35,739 bases of DNA from Planctomycetota bacterium (GCA_022600195.1 JAHZKX010000035.1:1-35739), one strand, 5' to 3'. Numbered from the stretch's first letter, positions 8,534 through 17,304 are shown. Program-made: numbers and translations. The notes: generated from the sequence alone by a model not told the origin.

Positions 8534-10003
8534 TCAATTCCCAGAATGATATTGAGGATTTGGTTCAGCAGGGATCACCGCCTGAACCTGTTTTTGCCAC
8601 TGATGTAGTGCCTGTGATAACTCTTTTGTTTTTTCAGGATGACTGTTTACCAGATTCATCGTCTCACTAATATCCAGTCGCGTATTATATAGTTCCTGAT
8701 GCCCGTCTTCAAAGAACTCCAATAGCTTCCAGTCGCCTTGACGAATCACAGAAACGGGGGTGGTACGAAAACGCTGCTGCATGCCCTGGTATTTTTGCAG
8801 ATACGCGGGAAAGTGCCAGAACAAAGAACGTGTTTTCAATTTACTTTGTGGATCTTTCAACAAGGAAACCAGGCTTGCCCCATCCAATAGATAAGTTTCA
8901 GGATTGGGTGTTCCAGTCATTTCCATCAGCGAGGGATAAAAGTCAACGTTAATCACAGGTTCCTCACTTGAGCTCCCCGCTTTCGTCACCCCGGGCCATT
9001 TGATTAAAAGCGGAACTCGAATGCCCCCTTCATACAGCATTCCCTTTGATCCACGTAAAGGTTGCATCGTAGTGGCAGGTCCATAACCGCCATTATCAGA
9101 AGTGAAAATGACGATCGTCTTTTTATCCAGTTTCAAATCTTTCAGTGTGTTTAGAACTCGTCCCACACTTTCATCCATACTTTTAATCATAGCGGCGTAA
9201 GTAAGATGCTGATGTAATTTTCCAGCCGGTTTCGATTGAAAATACTTAACCTCTGCCTGTTTTGCCTGTAGAGGTGTATGTACCGCATAGTGAGTCAGAT
9301 AGAGGAAAAAAGGAGACTTCACATTAGCTTTGATGAATTTGCATGCTTCATCGGTGAGACGATCTGTTAAGTATTCGCCCTTCACACCATCCGAGAGTTG
9401 TGGATTTCGATAGGGGCTGAAATAACCACCGCGGGGACTGCCCGAGGGATTGCCGGCGATATTCAATTGAAAGCCCTGTGAAAGTGGAGTCTGCCCCAGA
9501 TGCCATTTACCCATACTGGCACAGCGATAACCGGCTTTCGAAAGTGAGTCGGCTATGGTGATAAATTTGTCCGCGAGGACGGTTTTGTTTTTTGCTGGAA
9601 TCAATTTTCGATGTCGATTCTTACCGCGGGCAGGATCGCCCACAGTATAAACGCCATGTCGAGGTGTATATTGACCCGACATCAAACACGCCCGACTGGG
9701 AGCACAATTCGGGGCTGCGGCATAGGCAGACGTGAACCGCATCGACTCCTGAGCGAGAAGATCAATGTGTGGGGTTTCAAAGAAATCACTGCCCATAAAG
9801 CCTACGTCTCTCCAGCCTAAATCATCGATAAAAAACAATACGACATTTGGTTTTGAATCCGACGCTTCAACCGATATGGTGCCAGAGACACTCCCGCAAC
9901 ATAAGATCGCTAAGCCTAGAAAACGGTTCATCATGTTCCCATCTATAGAGAAACGGAGTGGTGTTTGAAGAGTCGATCGTTTACGATGAAATACGGCGTA
10001 CAT
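8534..10003 (-). CDS. Exported formylglycine-dependent sulfatase
   Basis: 489 residues. The sulfatase signature NCAPSRACLMSG places the active-site Cys at residue 100 in the CxPxR motif; it would be oxidised to formylglycine by a maturase. Metal-binding Asp residues lie in FFIDDLGW (58-65) and SDNGGYG. The fold runs to a C-terminal region with the usual GDWKLLEF and ELYN elements. A signal peptide covers about residues 25-47. A strong AGGAG about 7 nt upstream supports the ATG at 10003, which gives a long n-region; the internal Met24 at 9934 would give a more ordinary signal peptide. Planctomycetes carry many such enzymes for sulfated polysaccharides; the substrate is unknown. Likely cotranscribed with the MarC-like gene. 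Confidence 0.94.
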   Translation of the reverse strand: MYAVFHRKRSTLQTPLRFSIDGNMMNRFLGLAILCCGSVSGTISVEASDSKPNVVLFFIDDLGWRDVGFMGSDFFETPHIDLLAQESMRFTSAYAAAPNCAPSRACLMSGQYTPRHGVYTVGDPARGKNRHRKLIPAKNKTVLADKFITIADSLSKAGYRCASMGKWHLGQTPLSQGFQLNIAGNPSGSPRGGYFSPYRNPQLSDGVKGEYLTDRLTDEACKFIKANVKSPFFLYLTHYAVHTPLQAKQAEVKYFQSKPAGKLHQHLTYAAMIKSMDESVGRVLNTLKDLKLDKKTIVIFTSDNGGYGPATTMQPLRGSKGMLYEGGIRVPLLIKWPGVTKAGSSSEEPVINVDFYPSLMEMTGTPNPETYLLDGASLVSLLKDPQSKLKTRSLFWHFPAYLQKYQGMQQRFRTTPVSVIRQGDWKLLEFFEDGHQELYNTRLDISETMNLVNSHPEKTKELSQALHQWQKQVQAVIPAEPNPQYHSGN

Positions 10004-10122
10004 TCTAATCTCCTACGGGTCCTCTGTCATTGGAGTGACTCGTTTGATGTCTGGAATCGTCTTTTTTCTAATCAGAGGCCACAGCGAACTATTCTGCTAA
10101 AAGATCAGCAAGGAATCGTAAA

Positions 10123-11106
10123 GTGAATAAAATTAAAGTCGGGCAGATTGGAGTTGGACACCCCCACGCTGGTGGAAAGATGCAGGCCTTCCGAAAGTCG
10201 GAAGAATACGAAGTAGTGGGCGTTGTCGAACCCGATGACCAACGTCGCAACTATGCTGAATCGACTGGAATTTATAAGGGACTCCCTTTTTTGACGGAAG
10301 AACAACTGCTGAACATCGATGGTCTGCAGGCAGTTGCTGTCGAGACAGTGGTTCCCGATCTGTTAGATACTGCAGAAACCTGTATTGCCGCAGGCAAGCA
10401 CATTCATCTTGATAAGCCAGCTGGACTTTCTCTACCTCATTTCAAACGAATTTTAGATCAAGCAGCGAAAAAACATCTCTTGATTCAGATGGGATACATG
10501 TTTCGTTACAACCCCGGCATTGTGCTGCTCAGAGATCTTTTGAAAAAAGGTTGGCTCGGTGACCCCTTTGAAGTTCATACAGTCATGAGCAAAAAGATGG
10601 ATAAAACCAGCCGCGCCAAACTCGAACCACAACCGGGAGGCACGATGCTCGAGCTTGGCTGCCATGTCATAGACCTGGTCATTCAGATTCTGGGCAGGCC
10701 CGAAGAGGTTACCGCCTTCTCACAACATGCTTCCGCAATTGACGATGCATTACAGGACAATATGCTGGCCGTATTCAGTTATCCAAAAGCGCTGGCGACG
10801 ATCAAGTCCAGCTGTAATGAAGTGAATGGATTTGATCGGCGACATATTGTCGTTTGTGGATCAGAGGGAACCTTCCATCTCCAATCGTTTGGCAAGCCGG
10901 CAGCCAGCTTAACCCTTTCGAACGGCCGAGGAAAATATCGCAAGGGACAGCAGGATATCAATTTCACAGGCTACACACGCTACAGAGATGATGTGGCTGA
11001 TATGGCACGCATTATCCGTCGTGAAAAGGATATCGACTTTTCTTATGAGCATGACTATTTTGTGCAGGAATGTGTACTCAAGGCTTCAAAGCTGCCGACC
11101 ACTTGA
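10123..11106 (+). CDS. Gfo/Idh/MocA-family oxidoreductase
   Basis: 327 residues, GTG start with AAGGAA upstream. The N-terminal Rossmann domain has GQIGVGHPHAGG (7-18) for NAD(P) binding and HLDKPAGLS (95-103), matching the family's EKP-type motif with its catalytic Lys. The C-terminal alpha/beta domain contains GGTMLELGCHVIDLV, fitting the conserved Gly-x-x-x-Asp/Glu-x-Gly-x-His block. Members oxidise or epimerise sugars and cyclitols. No signal peptide, so cytoplasmic. It is divergent from the sulfatase with about 120 bp between them, and convergent with the LarA-like gene (17 nt between stops). Substrate not determinable. Confidence 0.92.
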   Translation: MNKIKVGQIGVGHPHAGGKMQAFRKSEEYEVVGVVEPDDQRRNYAESTGIYKGLPFLTEEQLLNIDGLQAVAVETVVPDLLDTAETCIAAGKHIHLDKPAGLSLPHFKRILDQAAKKHLLIQMGYMFRYNPGIVLLRDLLKKGWLGDPFEVHTVMSKKMDKTSRAKLEPQPGGTMLELGCHVIDLVIQILGRPEEVTAFSQHASAIDDALQDNMLAVFSYPKALATIKSSCNEVNGFDRRHIVVCGSEGTFHLQSFGKPAASLTLSNGRGKYRKGQQDINFTGYTRYRDDVADMARIIRREKDIDFSYEHDYFVQECVLKASKLPTT

Positions 11107-11123
11107 GAGTGAACGAGAACGGA

Positions 11124-12368
11124 TTACTCCTGCTTGAGTTGCCCGTAAGTATGCTGCGCAGAGGCAATAATGGCTACGGTTTCATCTGTTTGCAGCAGGC
11201 GCTGGACTTCGGCTTCATCTTCAAGTGGAATCATAAACAGATCCTCGACTTCATCACTGCTGGCTTTGCTCAACAGGCAGATCAACGCCCAGTCACCAGT
11301 CAGCGACATCTGTGTTGCAGTAACCAGGTCTCCGGGCTGTTTGTCACGCAGTGGTTTAATCGCATCATGTGGTTCGTGGCAGCTTGCAAGAATTTTCATG
11401 CCTTCGCCGAACTGTTCATCAATCTGAGTGAGAAGTACAACACGACCGTCCTGTGTGACCAGATTTCTGGCCGTTTCCAGAACGCTGCCCAATTGATTCC
11501 ACTGGTGTCCCGTCGGACTGCTTTCGACGGCAATGACTACAATTTCTGATTTATAGCCTGGTTCCAGTTTCCAGAACTGATCTAAAAGTTCTTTGCCTTT
11601 ACGAAAGGCGGCTTCGCTGCTTCCAAAGACCAATTCAGCAACCCCCTGGCCTGCAGCAGGAATCACTTGCAAACTATATTGCAAACCAAGCATCCAGCCC
11701 ACTTCATCAATCAGCTGTCGCAGAGGCCTGCTCTCTGTGGGAGTCAATTCACGATGTGACTGACCGCGACTCTTGAGAATGGCTTCCTGAGAAGAGAATC
11801 CGGGATAGATGGAACTGCCTCCCCCGGCGTATCCGATCAGGGGATCGTAACCCACTAGCTCTATGGGAAGAATAAAATCTGCTTCGACTAAATATTTCGA
11901 GAGGTAAATGCGATCCCCTCCCGCCGAGGTACCCAGATAACCGAGTGCATCTTTCGATTCGGGATCATGAATGACCCACTCTGCATTCTCCTGCAGTTCC
12001 GCAGCGACTGCCTCTTTTAATTTTTGCTGAACGTCAGGTGGAGAGGACTGTGATTGCAGGATTGCCAGATCACCGGCTTCAATCCCGCAATCAGAAAGGT
12101 AGTTCCACAAAGAATTAATGATAGCGGTGATTGCGGGAGTCTGATGATCTACAACAATCGTGATTTTATCTCCCGGAACGACTGCTAAATCAAGTGGAGG
12201 AAGTTCCAGCGGACTGTTCAAGACCTGCTGTGTCGCCTGCAAGACATCTTCCCGAGGCTCCGGAGCCTGATGGTAACATATGAGTCTTTCCGCGGGGATT
12301 TCACAATGGAATTCCCCATCATAACCATAGTTCAATTTCACTTTCACAGATTCTGAGGTCGACACCAT
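11124..12368 (-). CDS. LarA-like (DUF2088) protein, probably lacking nickel-site residues
   Basis: 414 residues, about the length of lactate racemase LarA. The N-terminal domain matches by eye: an Asp in VVDHQTP (72-78), a HDPESKDALGYLGTSAGG stretch (134-151), SKYLVEAD (157-164) and GYAGGGSSIYPG (179-190). Compared with LarA from memory, the Arg of DxTRP is Thr77, the catalytic-His region reads SQSSPP (106-111), and the Ni-binding His position before GxxGG appears to be Asp175. Lys158 fits the lysine that holds the pincer cofactor. So it is either a divergent enzyme of this family with another reaction or a non-catalytic relative. No larB/C/E genes are nearby. Cytoplasmic. Confidence 0.78.
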   Translation of the reverse strand: MVSTSESVKVKLNYGYDGEFHCEIPAERLICYHQAPEPREDVLQATQQVLNSPLELPPLDLAVVPGDKITIVVDHQTPAITAIINSLWNYLSDCGIEAGDLAILQSQSSPPDVQQKLKEAVAAELQENAEWVIHDPESKDALGYLGTSAGGDRIYLSKYLVEADFILPIELVGYDPLIGYAGGGSSIYPGFSSQEAILKSRGQSHRELTPTESRPLRQLIDEVGWMLGLQYSLQVIPAAGQGVAELVFGSSEAAFRKGKELLDQFWKLEPGYKSEIVVIAVESSPTGHQWNQLGSVLETARNLVTQDGRVVLLTQIDEQFGEGMKILASCHEPHDAIKPLRDKQPGDLVTATQMSLTGDWALICLLSKASSDEVEDLFMIPLEDEAEVQRLLQTDETVAIIASAQHTYGQLKQE

Positions 12369-12417
12369 ATGTTCCTGTTTATTCCATTGCGTTTCACAAT
12401 GTCACGTAACGTGTAGA

Positions 12418-12456
12418 ACTTTTAACTCAATTTGACAGTCAAATTGAGTTAAAAGT
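12418..12456. repeat. Perfect 18-bp inverted repeat
   Basis: ACTTTTAACTCAATTTGA (12418-12435) and TCAAATTGAGTTAAAAGT (12439-12456) pair perfectly around the 3-nt loop CAG. It sits in the 278-bp region between the divergent LarA-like and sigma factor genes, about 50 bp before the former's start. No U-tract follows the stem on either strand. It could be an operator, a leader hairpin or a cruciform-forming element. Confidence 0.85.
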
Positions 12457-12646
12457 AGTTCAAGAGTCAAATCTTAGCGGTTTGGAGGTGAATTCTATAG
12501 GATTTCTGATCACAATATTAGAATCTCGCAAGAGAAAGCATTGATGTCGCGTTCCTTCGGTTTTGCTCGAAGCGACAACAGTGATTTAATGATTCGAAGA
12601 ACTCTCTAGAGAATCATGAGCAGTCTGTTCACTCCAGGAAAAAACC

Positions 12647-13234
12647 ATGACAGAAGACGATCAATTGATGATTCGAATTCAAAATGGTGACCTGCGCGCC
12701 TTTGACGAACTGGTAGAAAAATATCAGGGACCGCTGATTGGTTTTTTTTTCCGAAACTGCCGGGACTCCCAACGATCTGAAGACCTTTCTCAGGAAACGT
12801 TGTTGCGCGTCTATAATCAATCGTGGGACTATCTGCCACAAGGGCGCTTTCGTGGTTGGATGTACCGGGTGGCTCGTAACCTGCTGATCGACAGTATCCG
12901 CCGTCAATCGCATGATGCATTGATTAAGGCGTATACCGGAAAGCAGGCAGATGAAGATGATTCCCTCAATCGGCTGGCCAGTGAAGTGATTTCACCAGAG
13001 GAGAATGCCAATATCAAGGAATTGGCATTGATTGTGGACGAATTACTGGGAACAATTCCAGAAGATCAGAGATTAACTTTTACTCTGCACCATTACTCAG
13101 AATTAACCCTGAATGAAGTAGCAGAAGTGATGGATACCAATTTGGCAACCGCGAAAAGTCGTTTGCGTCTGGCACGTGAAAAATTACGAGAGAAATTAAA
13201 ACACATGGGGGTCACCGGTCCTCAACACAATTAA
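12647..13234 (+). CDS. ECF-type RNA polymerase sigma factor
   Basis: 195 residues with only sigma regions 2 and 4, as in group 4 (ECF) factors. Region 2 (about 8-85) contains FDELVEKYQGPL, the acidic SEDLSQETLLRVY stretch for core binding, and FRGWMYRVARNLLIDSIRR for -10 recognition. Region 4 (about 125-185) has the helix-turn-helix LTLNEVAEVMDTNLATAKSR. AGGAAAA precedes the ATG by about 7 nt. No anti-sigma gene adjoins; the next gene, 120 bp downstream on the same strand, encodes a PspA/IM30-like protein. A role in envelope stress is inferred from that neighbour. The perfect hairpin upstream may affect its expression. Confidence 0.93.
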   Translation: MTEDDQLMIRIQNGDLRAFDELVEKYQGPLIGFFFRNCRDSQRSEDLSQETLLRVYNQSWDYLPQGRFRGWMYRVARNLLIDSIRRQSHDALIKAYTGKQADEDDSLNRLASEVISPEENANIKELALIVDELLGTIPEDQRLTFTLHHYSELTLNEVAEVMDTNLATAKSRLRLAREKLREKLKHMGVTGPQHN

Positions 13235-13354
13235 TTATTTTTGAGATTTCAGAAATAGAATGAACCCCATAGAAGAGATTCCCGTTGACTCAGTCGGGCC
13301 ATCGAAATCAGATTCTTTTCATAAACCATTTAGAACAGTACGGAGAAGAGGAGA

Positions 13355-13909
13355 ATGAGCTATTTCAGTCGGCTCACTGACATTGTTACCTGTAATCTAA
13401 CTCATTTACTTAATAATGCTGCTGATCCAGTTAAAGAGATTGAACAGATTATTTCCGAGATGAAAGAGGGGATTGCAGGTGCACATCGGAGTGTAAAAAC
13501 GGCAACATCTAATGAACGGGCACTTCAGGAAGAGTTGCAGGAGCATCAGAAACAGATTTCTCAATGGAAAGCTGCAGCGAAATCTGCACTGGAGACGGGC
13601 GATGAACCAGAAGCACGTAACTCTCTGGTGAGGAAGCGGGAAATTGAAGATTTGATGGCAGGACTTGAACAGCAACACCAGGCTTCAGTAGCTACTTGCG
13701 AACACCTGACAACAACTTTGTACGCACTGGAGGCACGTCTGGCTGAAGCAAAACGAAAACAACTGGAGATATCAGAAAAAAGTAGCTTGAGTGAATCTTC
13801 TCCACAAGATGTTGCCGAAATGGCCAGTGACAAATCGGCTCTCTCGCCAACCCGCTCTGAGCAAATTGAATCGGATCTCGCCGCACTCAAAAGGGAACTA
13901 AGTGAATAA
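13355..13909 (+). CDS. PspA/IM30-like membrane-stress protein
   Basis: 184 residues, shorter than E. coli PspA (222). The N-terminus SYFSRLTDIVTCNLTHLLNNAADP fits the PspA/IM30 amphipathic first helix and start of the hairpin. It is followed by EIEQIISEM and a long charged coiled coil (about 30-135), then a Ser-rich link and a short last helix (about 165-184). PspA/IM30/ESCRT-III proteins assemble on stressed membranes and limit leakage. GGAGAAGAGGAG lies just upstream of the ATG. It follows the ECF sigma gene with 120 bp between and no terminator seen, so a shared transcript is likely. No PspF, PspB or PspC homologues are present. Confidence 0.82.
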   Translation: MSYFSRLTDIVTCNLTHLLNNAADPVKEIEQIISEMKEGIAGAHRSVKTATSNERALQEELQEHQKQISQWKAAAKSALETGDEPEARNSLVRKREIEDLMAGLEQQHQASVATCEHLTTTLYALEARLAEAKRKQLEISEKSSLSESSPQDVAEMASDKSALSPTRSEQIESDLAALKRELSE

Positions 13910-14352
13910 CGGTTTGACTGCCTCTATTGCGATTATTAAGCCAGCCAGACAATCACGAAACCAGATTCACTATAACCCGTTTAATTGATTTATCTTAGGG
14001 AATCCGTACCAGAAAAATCTGGACAAATGCTTCAATTTGTATTTTGTTGCTGAAGAACGCTCCAATCAACAAGATGGTACTTGCAACCGACTGGTTCTAT
14101 TTTAGAATAAATATAGATAAGTTAAGGGGTTCGCAAAAGCTTTCTGTAGAGGATTCTATTTCTACTCAGAATTCAGGGGGCGTTTGCTGATGTCGCCAGC
14201 TTTATCTGATAGAACCCTTAAGTTATTCACAAAGGCATTCGTCTACCGGTTTTCAGATTCAAAAGTACTGAAATTTCACAGATAAATGTCCGATGACGAG
14301 TTACACAATCTCAATTCCTAAATTTCATCATTGATGTCGGAGTCGCGCCACA
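13910..14352. other. Intergenic region with a long-range imperfect inverted repeat
   Basis: About 440 bases without a supported ORF. ATAAGTTAAGGGGTTC (14117-14132) pairs with GAACCCTTAAGTTAT (14212-14226), with one mismatch and one bulge, enclosing about 80 nt that contains smaller self-complementary parts. It could be a structured leader or RNA, or the 3' end of the PspA-like transcript. I see no clear promoter or riboswitch that I can name. Confidence 0.35.
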
Positions 14353-15846
14353 ATGGCCAAAAAATATCTGAACCTCGAAGAAGCAGCATCCCAGCTTGGA
14401 ATGGAAATAGACGAATTAAACAGCCTGAGAGAGGGTGGTGATATTCGCGGTTTTGCAGACAGGGGTGCCTGGAAATTTCGTCTGGAAGATATTGAGGAGT
14501 TAGCCCGCTCACGCCAGCCAGATTCTGATCCGTCAATTCCTTTGATGTCGGGTGATGAGGACGACGTATTTGGTTCTGCCGTCCTGGAAGATGAAGATCA
14601 GTCTGATAGCGTCATTGCGGAAGATGAAGTCGGCGAGCAAGCGACCGTCATTCGGGGAAGTGTCCACGATGAGGAAGATTCCCCCGCCGAGCTGAGCAGT
14701 TCAGACAGTGATGTACGACTGGTTGTCGATGATGGAGATGACTTGCAGCTTGACAGTGAACCTGAGCTGGTAGCAGTCGGCGAAGATTCAGACAGCGATG
14801 TCCGGCTAACCGATGATTCGAGTCTTGATCTCGGTAGCGACAGTGATGTTAAGCTTGTTGATTCTGACCCCGAACCCGACTTTGAAATTCTGGATTTGGA
14901 TTCAGGCAGCGATAGCGATGTGAAACTTGTAGCCGATGATGGAGAGTTGTCTGGCAGTGAAAGCGATGTGGCGCTGGTAGGCGATGATAGCTTTGACCTG
15001 GGAAGTGACAGCGATGTGGCTCTGATTGCGGATGAAAGTGGAGACTCATCGATTCTCGCAGAAGACAGTGGAATTTCTCTGGCATCAGATAGTGGAATTT
15101 CATTAGCAGGCCCGCTGGATAGTGGCATCTCTCTGGAAACAGCCGACGAAAGCGGAATTTCACTTGTCGATGAAGATTCCAGTGGTATTTCTCTTGAAGG
15201 AGATGATACCGGGAGTGATATTTCCATCACAGCCGACAGCGGAATCTCTCTTGAACCTTTTGATGTGGAAGACGTTGATAAAACCGTTAGCATGATGCCT
15301 GTCAGTGATGATAAAAATGCCACTTTGGAAATCCCCTCACTGGACGATGATGATGACAGCAGTTTTGACCTTTCCGACTCTAGTGCAGACACCAGTGTGT
15401 TAATGCTGAACGAAGATGGAAATACGGGAGGTTCTTCTGGATCAGTGATTCTGGATTCAGACGAGGATGATGGTGAATCCGCTATCTTTGGTGAAGACGA
15501 CGACTATGCCAGCGATGATTCCATGTCTGATGTCTTCGATGAAGACGAAGATGACTTCGACGATATTTATGATGCTGACGATGATGATTTCGACGACTCC
15601 TTCCAGAGTGGTGAAAGCCATGCCGAATTTGTAGCTCCTGCTGCATTTGCTGGAGGTCGATCCGCTGCAATGGCAGCACCTGAAGCGGAATGGGGCGCAG
15701 GAACATTTGCTGCTCTGGGGATCTCCACGATATTCATGGGGATCTGTACCGTCATGATGTATGACCTGATCCGAACGATGTGGCACTATGATGACCCATC
15801 CAGTGTCAGCTCATTCTTCCTGGAAACGTTTGGCGGCATGTTTTAG
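14353..15846 (+). CDS. Acidic repeat protein with N-terminal HTH and C-terminal membrane segment
   Basis: 497 residues in three parts. Residues 1-57 (KKYLNLEEAASQLGMEIDEL...FRLEDIEELARSR) resemble an excisionase/MerR-like helix-turn-helix. Residues about 60-420 are extremely acidic and low complexity, with six SDSDV-type units (SDSDVRLV, SDSDVKLV, SESDVALV) and six SGISL units, each spaced by Asp/Glu-rich linkers. Residues about 455-475 (TFAALGISTIFMGICTVMMY) form one membrane helix near the C-terminus. A GGAG lies about 10 nt before the ATG. The layout suggests a tail-anchored protein with a cytoplasmic HTH and a long extended acidic spacer, perhaps Ca2+-binding or a charged linker. Function unknown; similar proteins occur in planctomycetes. 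Confidence 0.8.
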   Translation: MAKKYLNLEEAASQLGMEIDELNSLREGGDIRGFADRGAWKFRLEDIEELARSRQPDSDPSIPLMSGDEDDVFGSAVLEDEDQSDSVIAEDEVGEQATVIRGSVHDEEDSPAELSSSDSDVRLVVDDGDDLQLDSEPELVAVGEDSDSDVRLTDDSSLDLGSDSDVKLVDSDPEPDFEILDLDSGSDSDVKLVADDGELSGSESDVALVGDDSFDLGSDSDVALIADESGDSSILAEDSGISLASDSGISLAGPLDSGISLETADESGISLVDEDSSGISLEGDDTGSDISITADSGISLEPFDVEDVDKTVSMMPVSDDKNATLEIPSLDDDDDSSFDLSDSSADTSVLMLNEDGNTGGSSGSVILDSDEDDGESAIFGEDDDYASDDSMSDVFDEDEDDFDDIYDADDDDFDDSFQSGESHAEFVAPAAFAGGRSAAMAAPEAEWGAGTFAALGISTIFMGICTVMMYDLIRTMWHYDDPSSVSSFFLETFGGMF

Positions 15847-16066
15847 AGTTCCCCATTCCTGGGAAAACATCACCGCCGATGCACACATGCCAGTAAACCG
15901 GGTCCGTGGCTGCGCGTACATTTTTTCTTGCCATTCGGGCTTTCTTTTTCGAAGTTCTCAGAAGTTGAAAGAGTCAGAGCGGGGATTCACAGTAGCCAAC
16001 TCTCTATAATAATGACTTGGGTATATAGTCTTCCTTCCTGAATTACTTTTCTTTTGGTGAACGATC

Positions 16067-17128
16067 ATGAATTTGAAATCGCTTTTATTTCTCGCACTGT
16101 CGACTCAACTACTCTGCCCCGCTCTGCAGGCGGAGGACAAGCGAAAACTACGGTATACCGACCGTAAACCACAGGAATACAAACTCACCGCCCGTGCCAG
16201 TGAAATTGATCCGCGTGCTAAAGAACATCCTGAAATCGATTTCGTTTTCGAAAAAGACGGCAAGGTAGAGGATCTCGAACACGCGGTTGTAAATACGCGG
16301 GTCAAGCCACGCGGTAAACTGGTGATCTGGATGATGCGATATAATAGCCAACTTTTTGATCGTCTCTCCAAATATGGTCTGCATGCCATTCAGGTACATT
16401 ACGCGAACCGCTGGTTCTCTAAAGTCTGCCGGGAACAACCGGTGGGAGAAACGTGTCGCGGCAACGTGCGGCTGGAAGCAGCAACCGGCGAAGACTTCAG
16501 CGATCAGGTTAATATCCCCCATCCGGACGGAATGAAGGAACGTGCGCTACAGTTCGTGAAGTGGTTGGCGAAAAAGAACCCTCAAGGAAAATGGGATTAT
16601 TATCTCACGGCAGATGGTAAAGACCTGCGTTGGGAAGACGTGATCATGGCGGGAAGTTCACACGGTTCCACGACATCAGCCCGTTTCGCCGTGCATCAAA
16701 AAGTTGGCCGTGTTGTCATGTTCTGTGGGCCTCGAGATCAACTACAGAACTGGCAAAACCTGCCTTCCGCTACACCTTCGAACCGCTTCTTCGGGTTTTC
16801 TCATGTACTGGATGGTGGCTGGAGCGCAGACCACTACTGTCGTTCCTGGGAATTACTGGGGCTGAACGAACATGGTCCCATCGTCGATGTCGATCAGGTT
16901 TCATTTCCCTATAAGAACTCGCGTCGGTTGATTACCAAGTGTGATGTCAAAGAGAATACCCGTCGCGCCCATTCCTCAGTCGTTCCCGGCGGCAGTGCCT
17001 GTAAGAATGCGAGAGGGAAATACATTCACGAAGCCGTCTGGCGTTACCTGTTTACATACCCCATCGAAAAAACAGGAAAAGCAACACCCCTGGATCCAAG
17101 CTGTAATAAAAACCAGCGCGAGAGTTAG
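16067..17128 (+). CDS. Exported alpha/beta-hydrolase-like protein (possibly BPSS1187 family)
   Basis: 353 residues with a signal peptide (MNLKSLLFLALSTQLLCPALQA, cleavage near residue 22). The core contains a nucleophile-elbow motif GSSHG (196-200; Ser198 in GxSxG) after a hydrophobic strand (EDVIMA), typical of alpha/beta hydrolases. His302 (RRAHSSVV) is a candidate catalytic His, and several Asp residues lie between. Six or more Cys in the mature part could form disulfides. The overall pattern recalls the BPSS1187 family of unknown function; that name is from memory and not tested. GGTGA precedes the ATG by about 6 nt, and a TATAAT lies at 16005-16010. It appears monocistronic. Confidence 0.75.
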   Translation: MNLKSLLFLALSTQLLCPALQAEDKRKLRYTDRKPQEYKLTARASEIDPRAKEHPEIDFVFEKDGKVEDLEHAVVNTRVKPRGKLVIWMMRYNSQLFDRLSKYGLHAIQVHYANRWFSKVCREQPVGETCRGNVRLEAATGEDFSDQVNIPHPDGMKERALQFVKWLAKKNPQGKWDYYLTADGKDLRWEDVIMAGSSHGSTTSARFAVHQKVGRVVMFCGPRDQLQNWQNLPSATPSNRFFGFSHVLDGGWSADHYCRSWELLGLNEHGPIVDVDQVSFPYKNSRRLITKCDVKENTRRAHSSVVPGGSACKNARGKYIHEAVWRYLFTYPIEKTGKATPLDPSCNKNQRES

Positions 17129-17221
17129 CCAGCGGTATAAAAATACGAGTCTCCCAACCAACTCATTTGCTAATCTGGAAAAGAGGTCGCAATAAAACGT
17201 GGAGACGCGCACTACAAACAC

Positions 17222-17255
17222 AAAAAGGGCGGTTGATCTAGGATCAACCGCCCTT
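17222..17255 (-). terminator. Strong terminator of the YTV-repeat gene
   Basis: AAGGGCGGTTGATC (17225-17238), loop TAG, GATCAACCGCCCTT (17242-17255): a perfect 14-bp stem. On the minus strand it runs into TTTTTGTGTTTG, so it ends the YTV-repeat gene about 50 nt past its stop. The stem could also stop plus-strand transcripts from the hydrolase gene, though without a U-tract. Confidence 0.88.
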
Positions 17256-17304
17256 CTGCAGTTTCAATTTTCAATTGCTGAAAATCCTTCTGGCATCGCT
17301 TTGA

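Noticed and set aside
11070-11549. 159-residue plus-strand frame
   Set aside because: Antisense to the LarA-like gene and overlapping the end of the oxidoreductase gene; no supporting signals.
14598-15392. 264-residue minus-strand frame, Ser/Leu-rich
   Set aside because: It is the antisense shadow of the acidic repeat protein; GAT/AGC/GAA-rich codons read backwards give Ser and Leu. No ribosome-binding site.
16005-16010. TATAAT before the alpha/beta-hydrolase-like gene as a full promoter
   Set aside because: The -10 is perfect, but no acceptable -35 lies 16-18 bp upstream, so I did not list it as a separate promoter.
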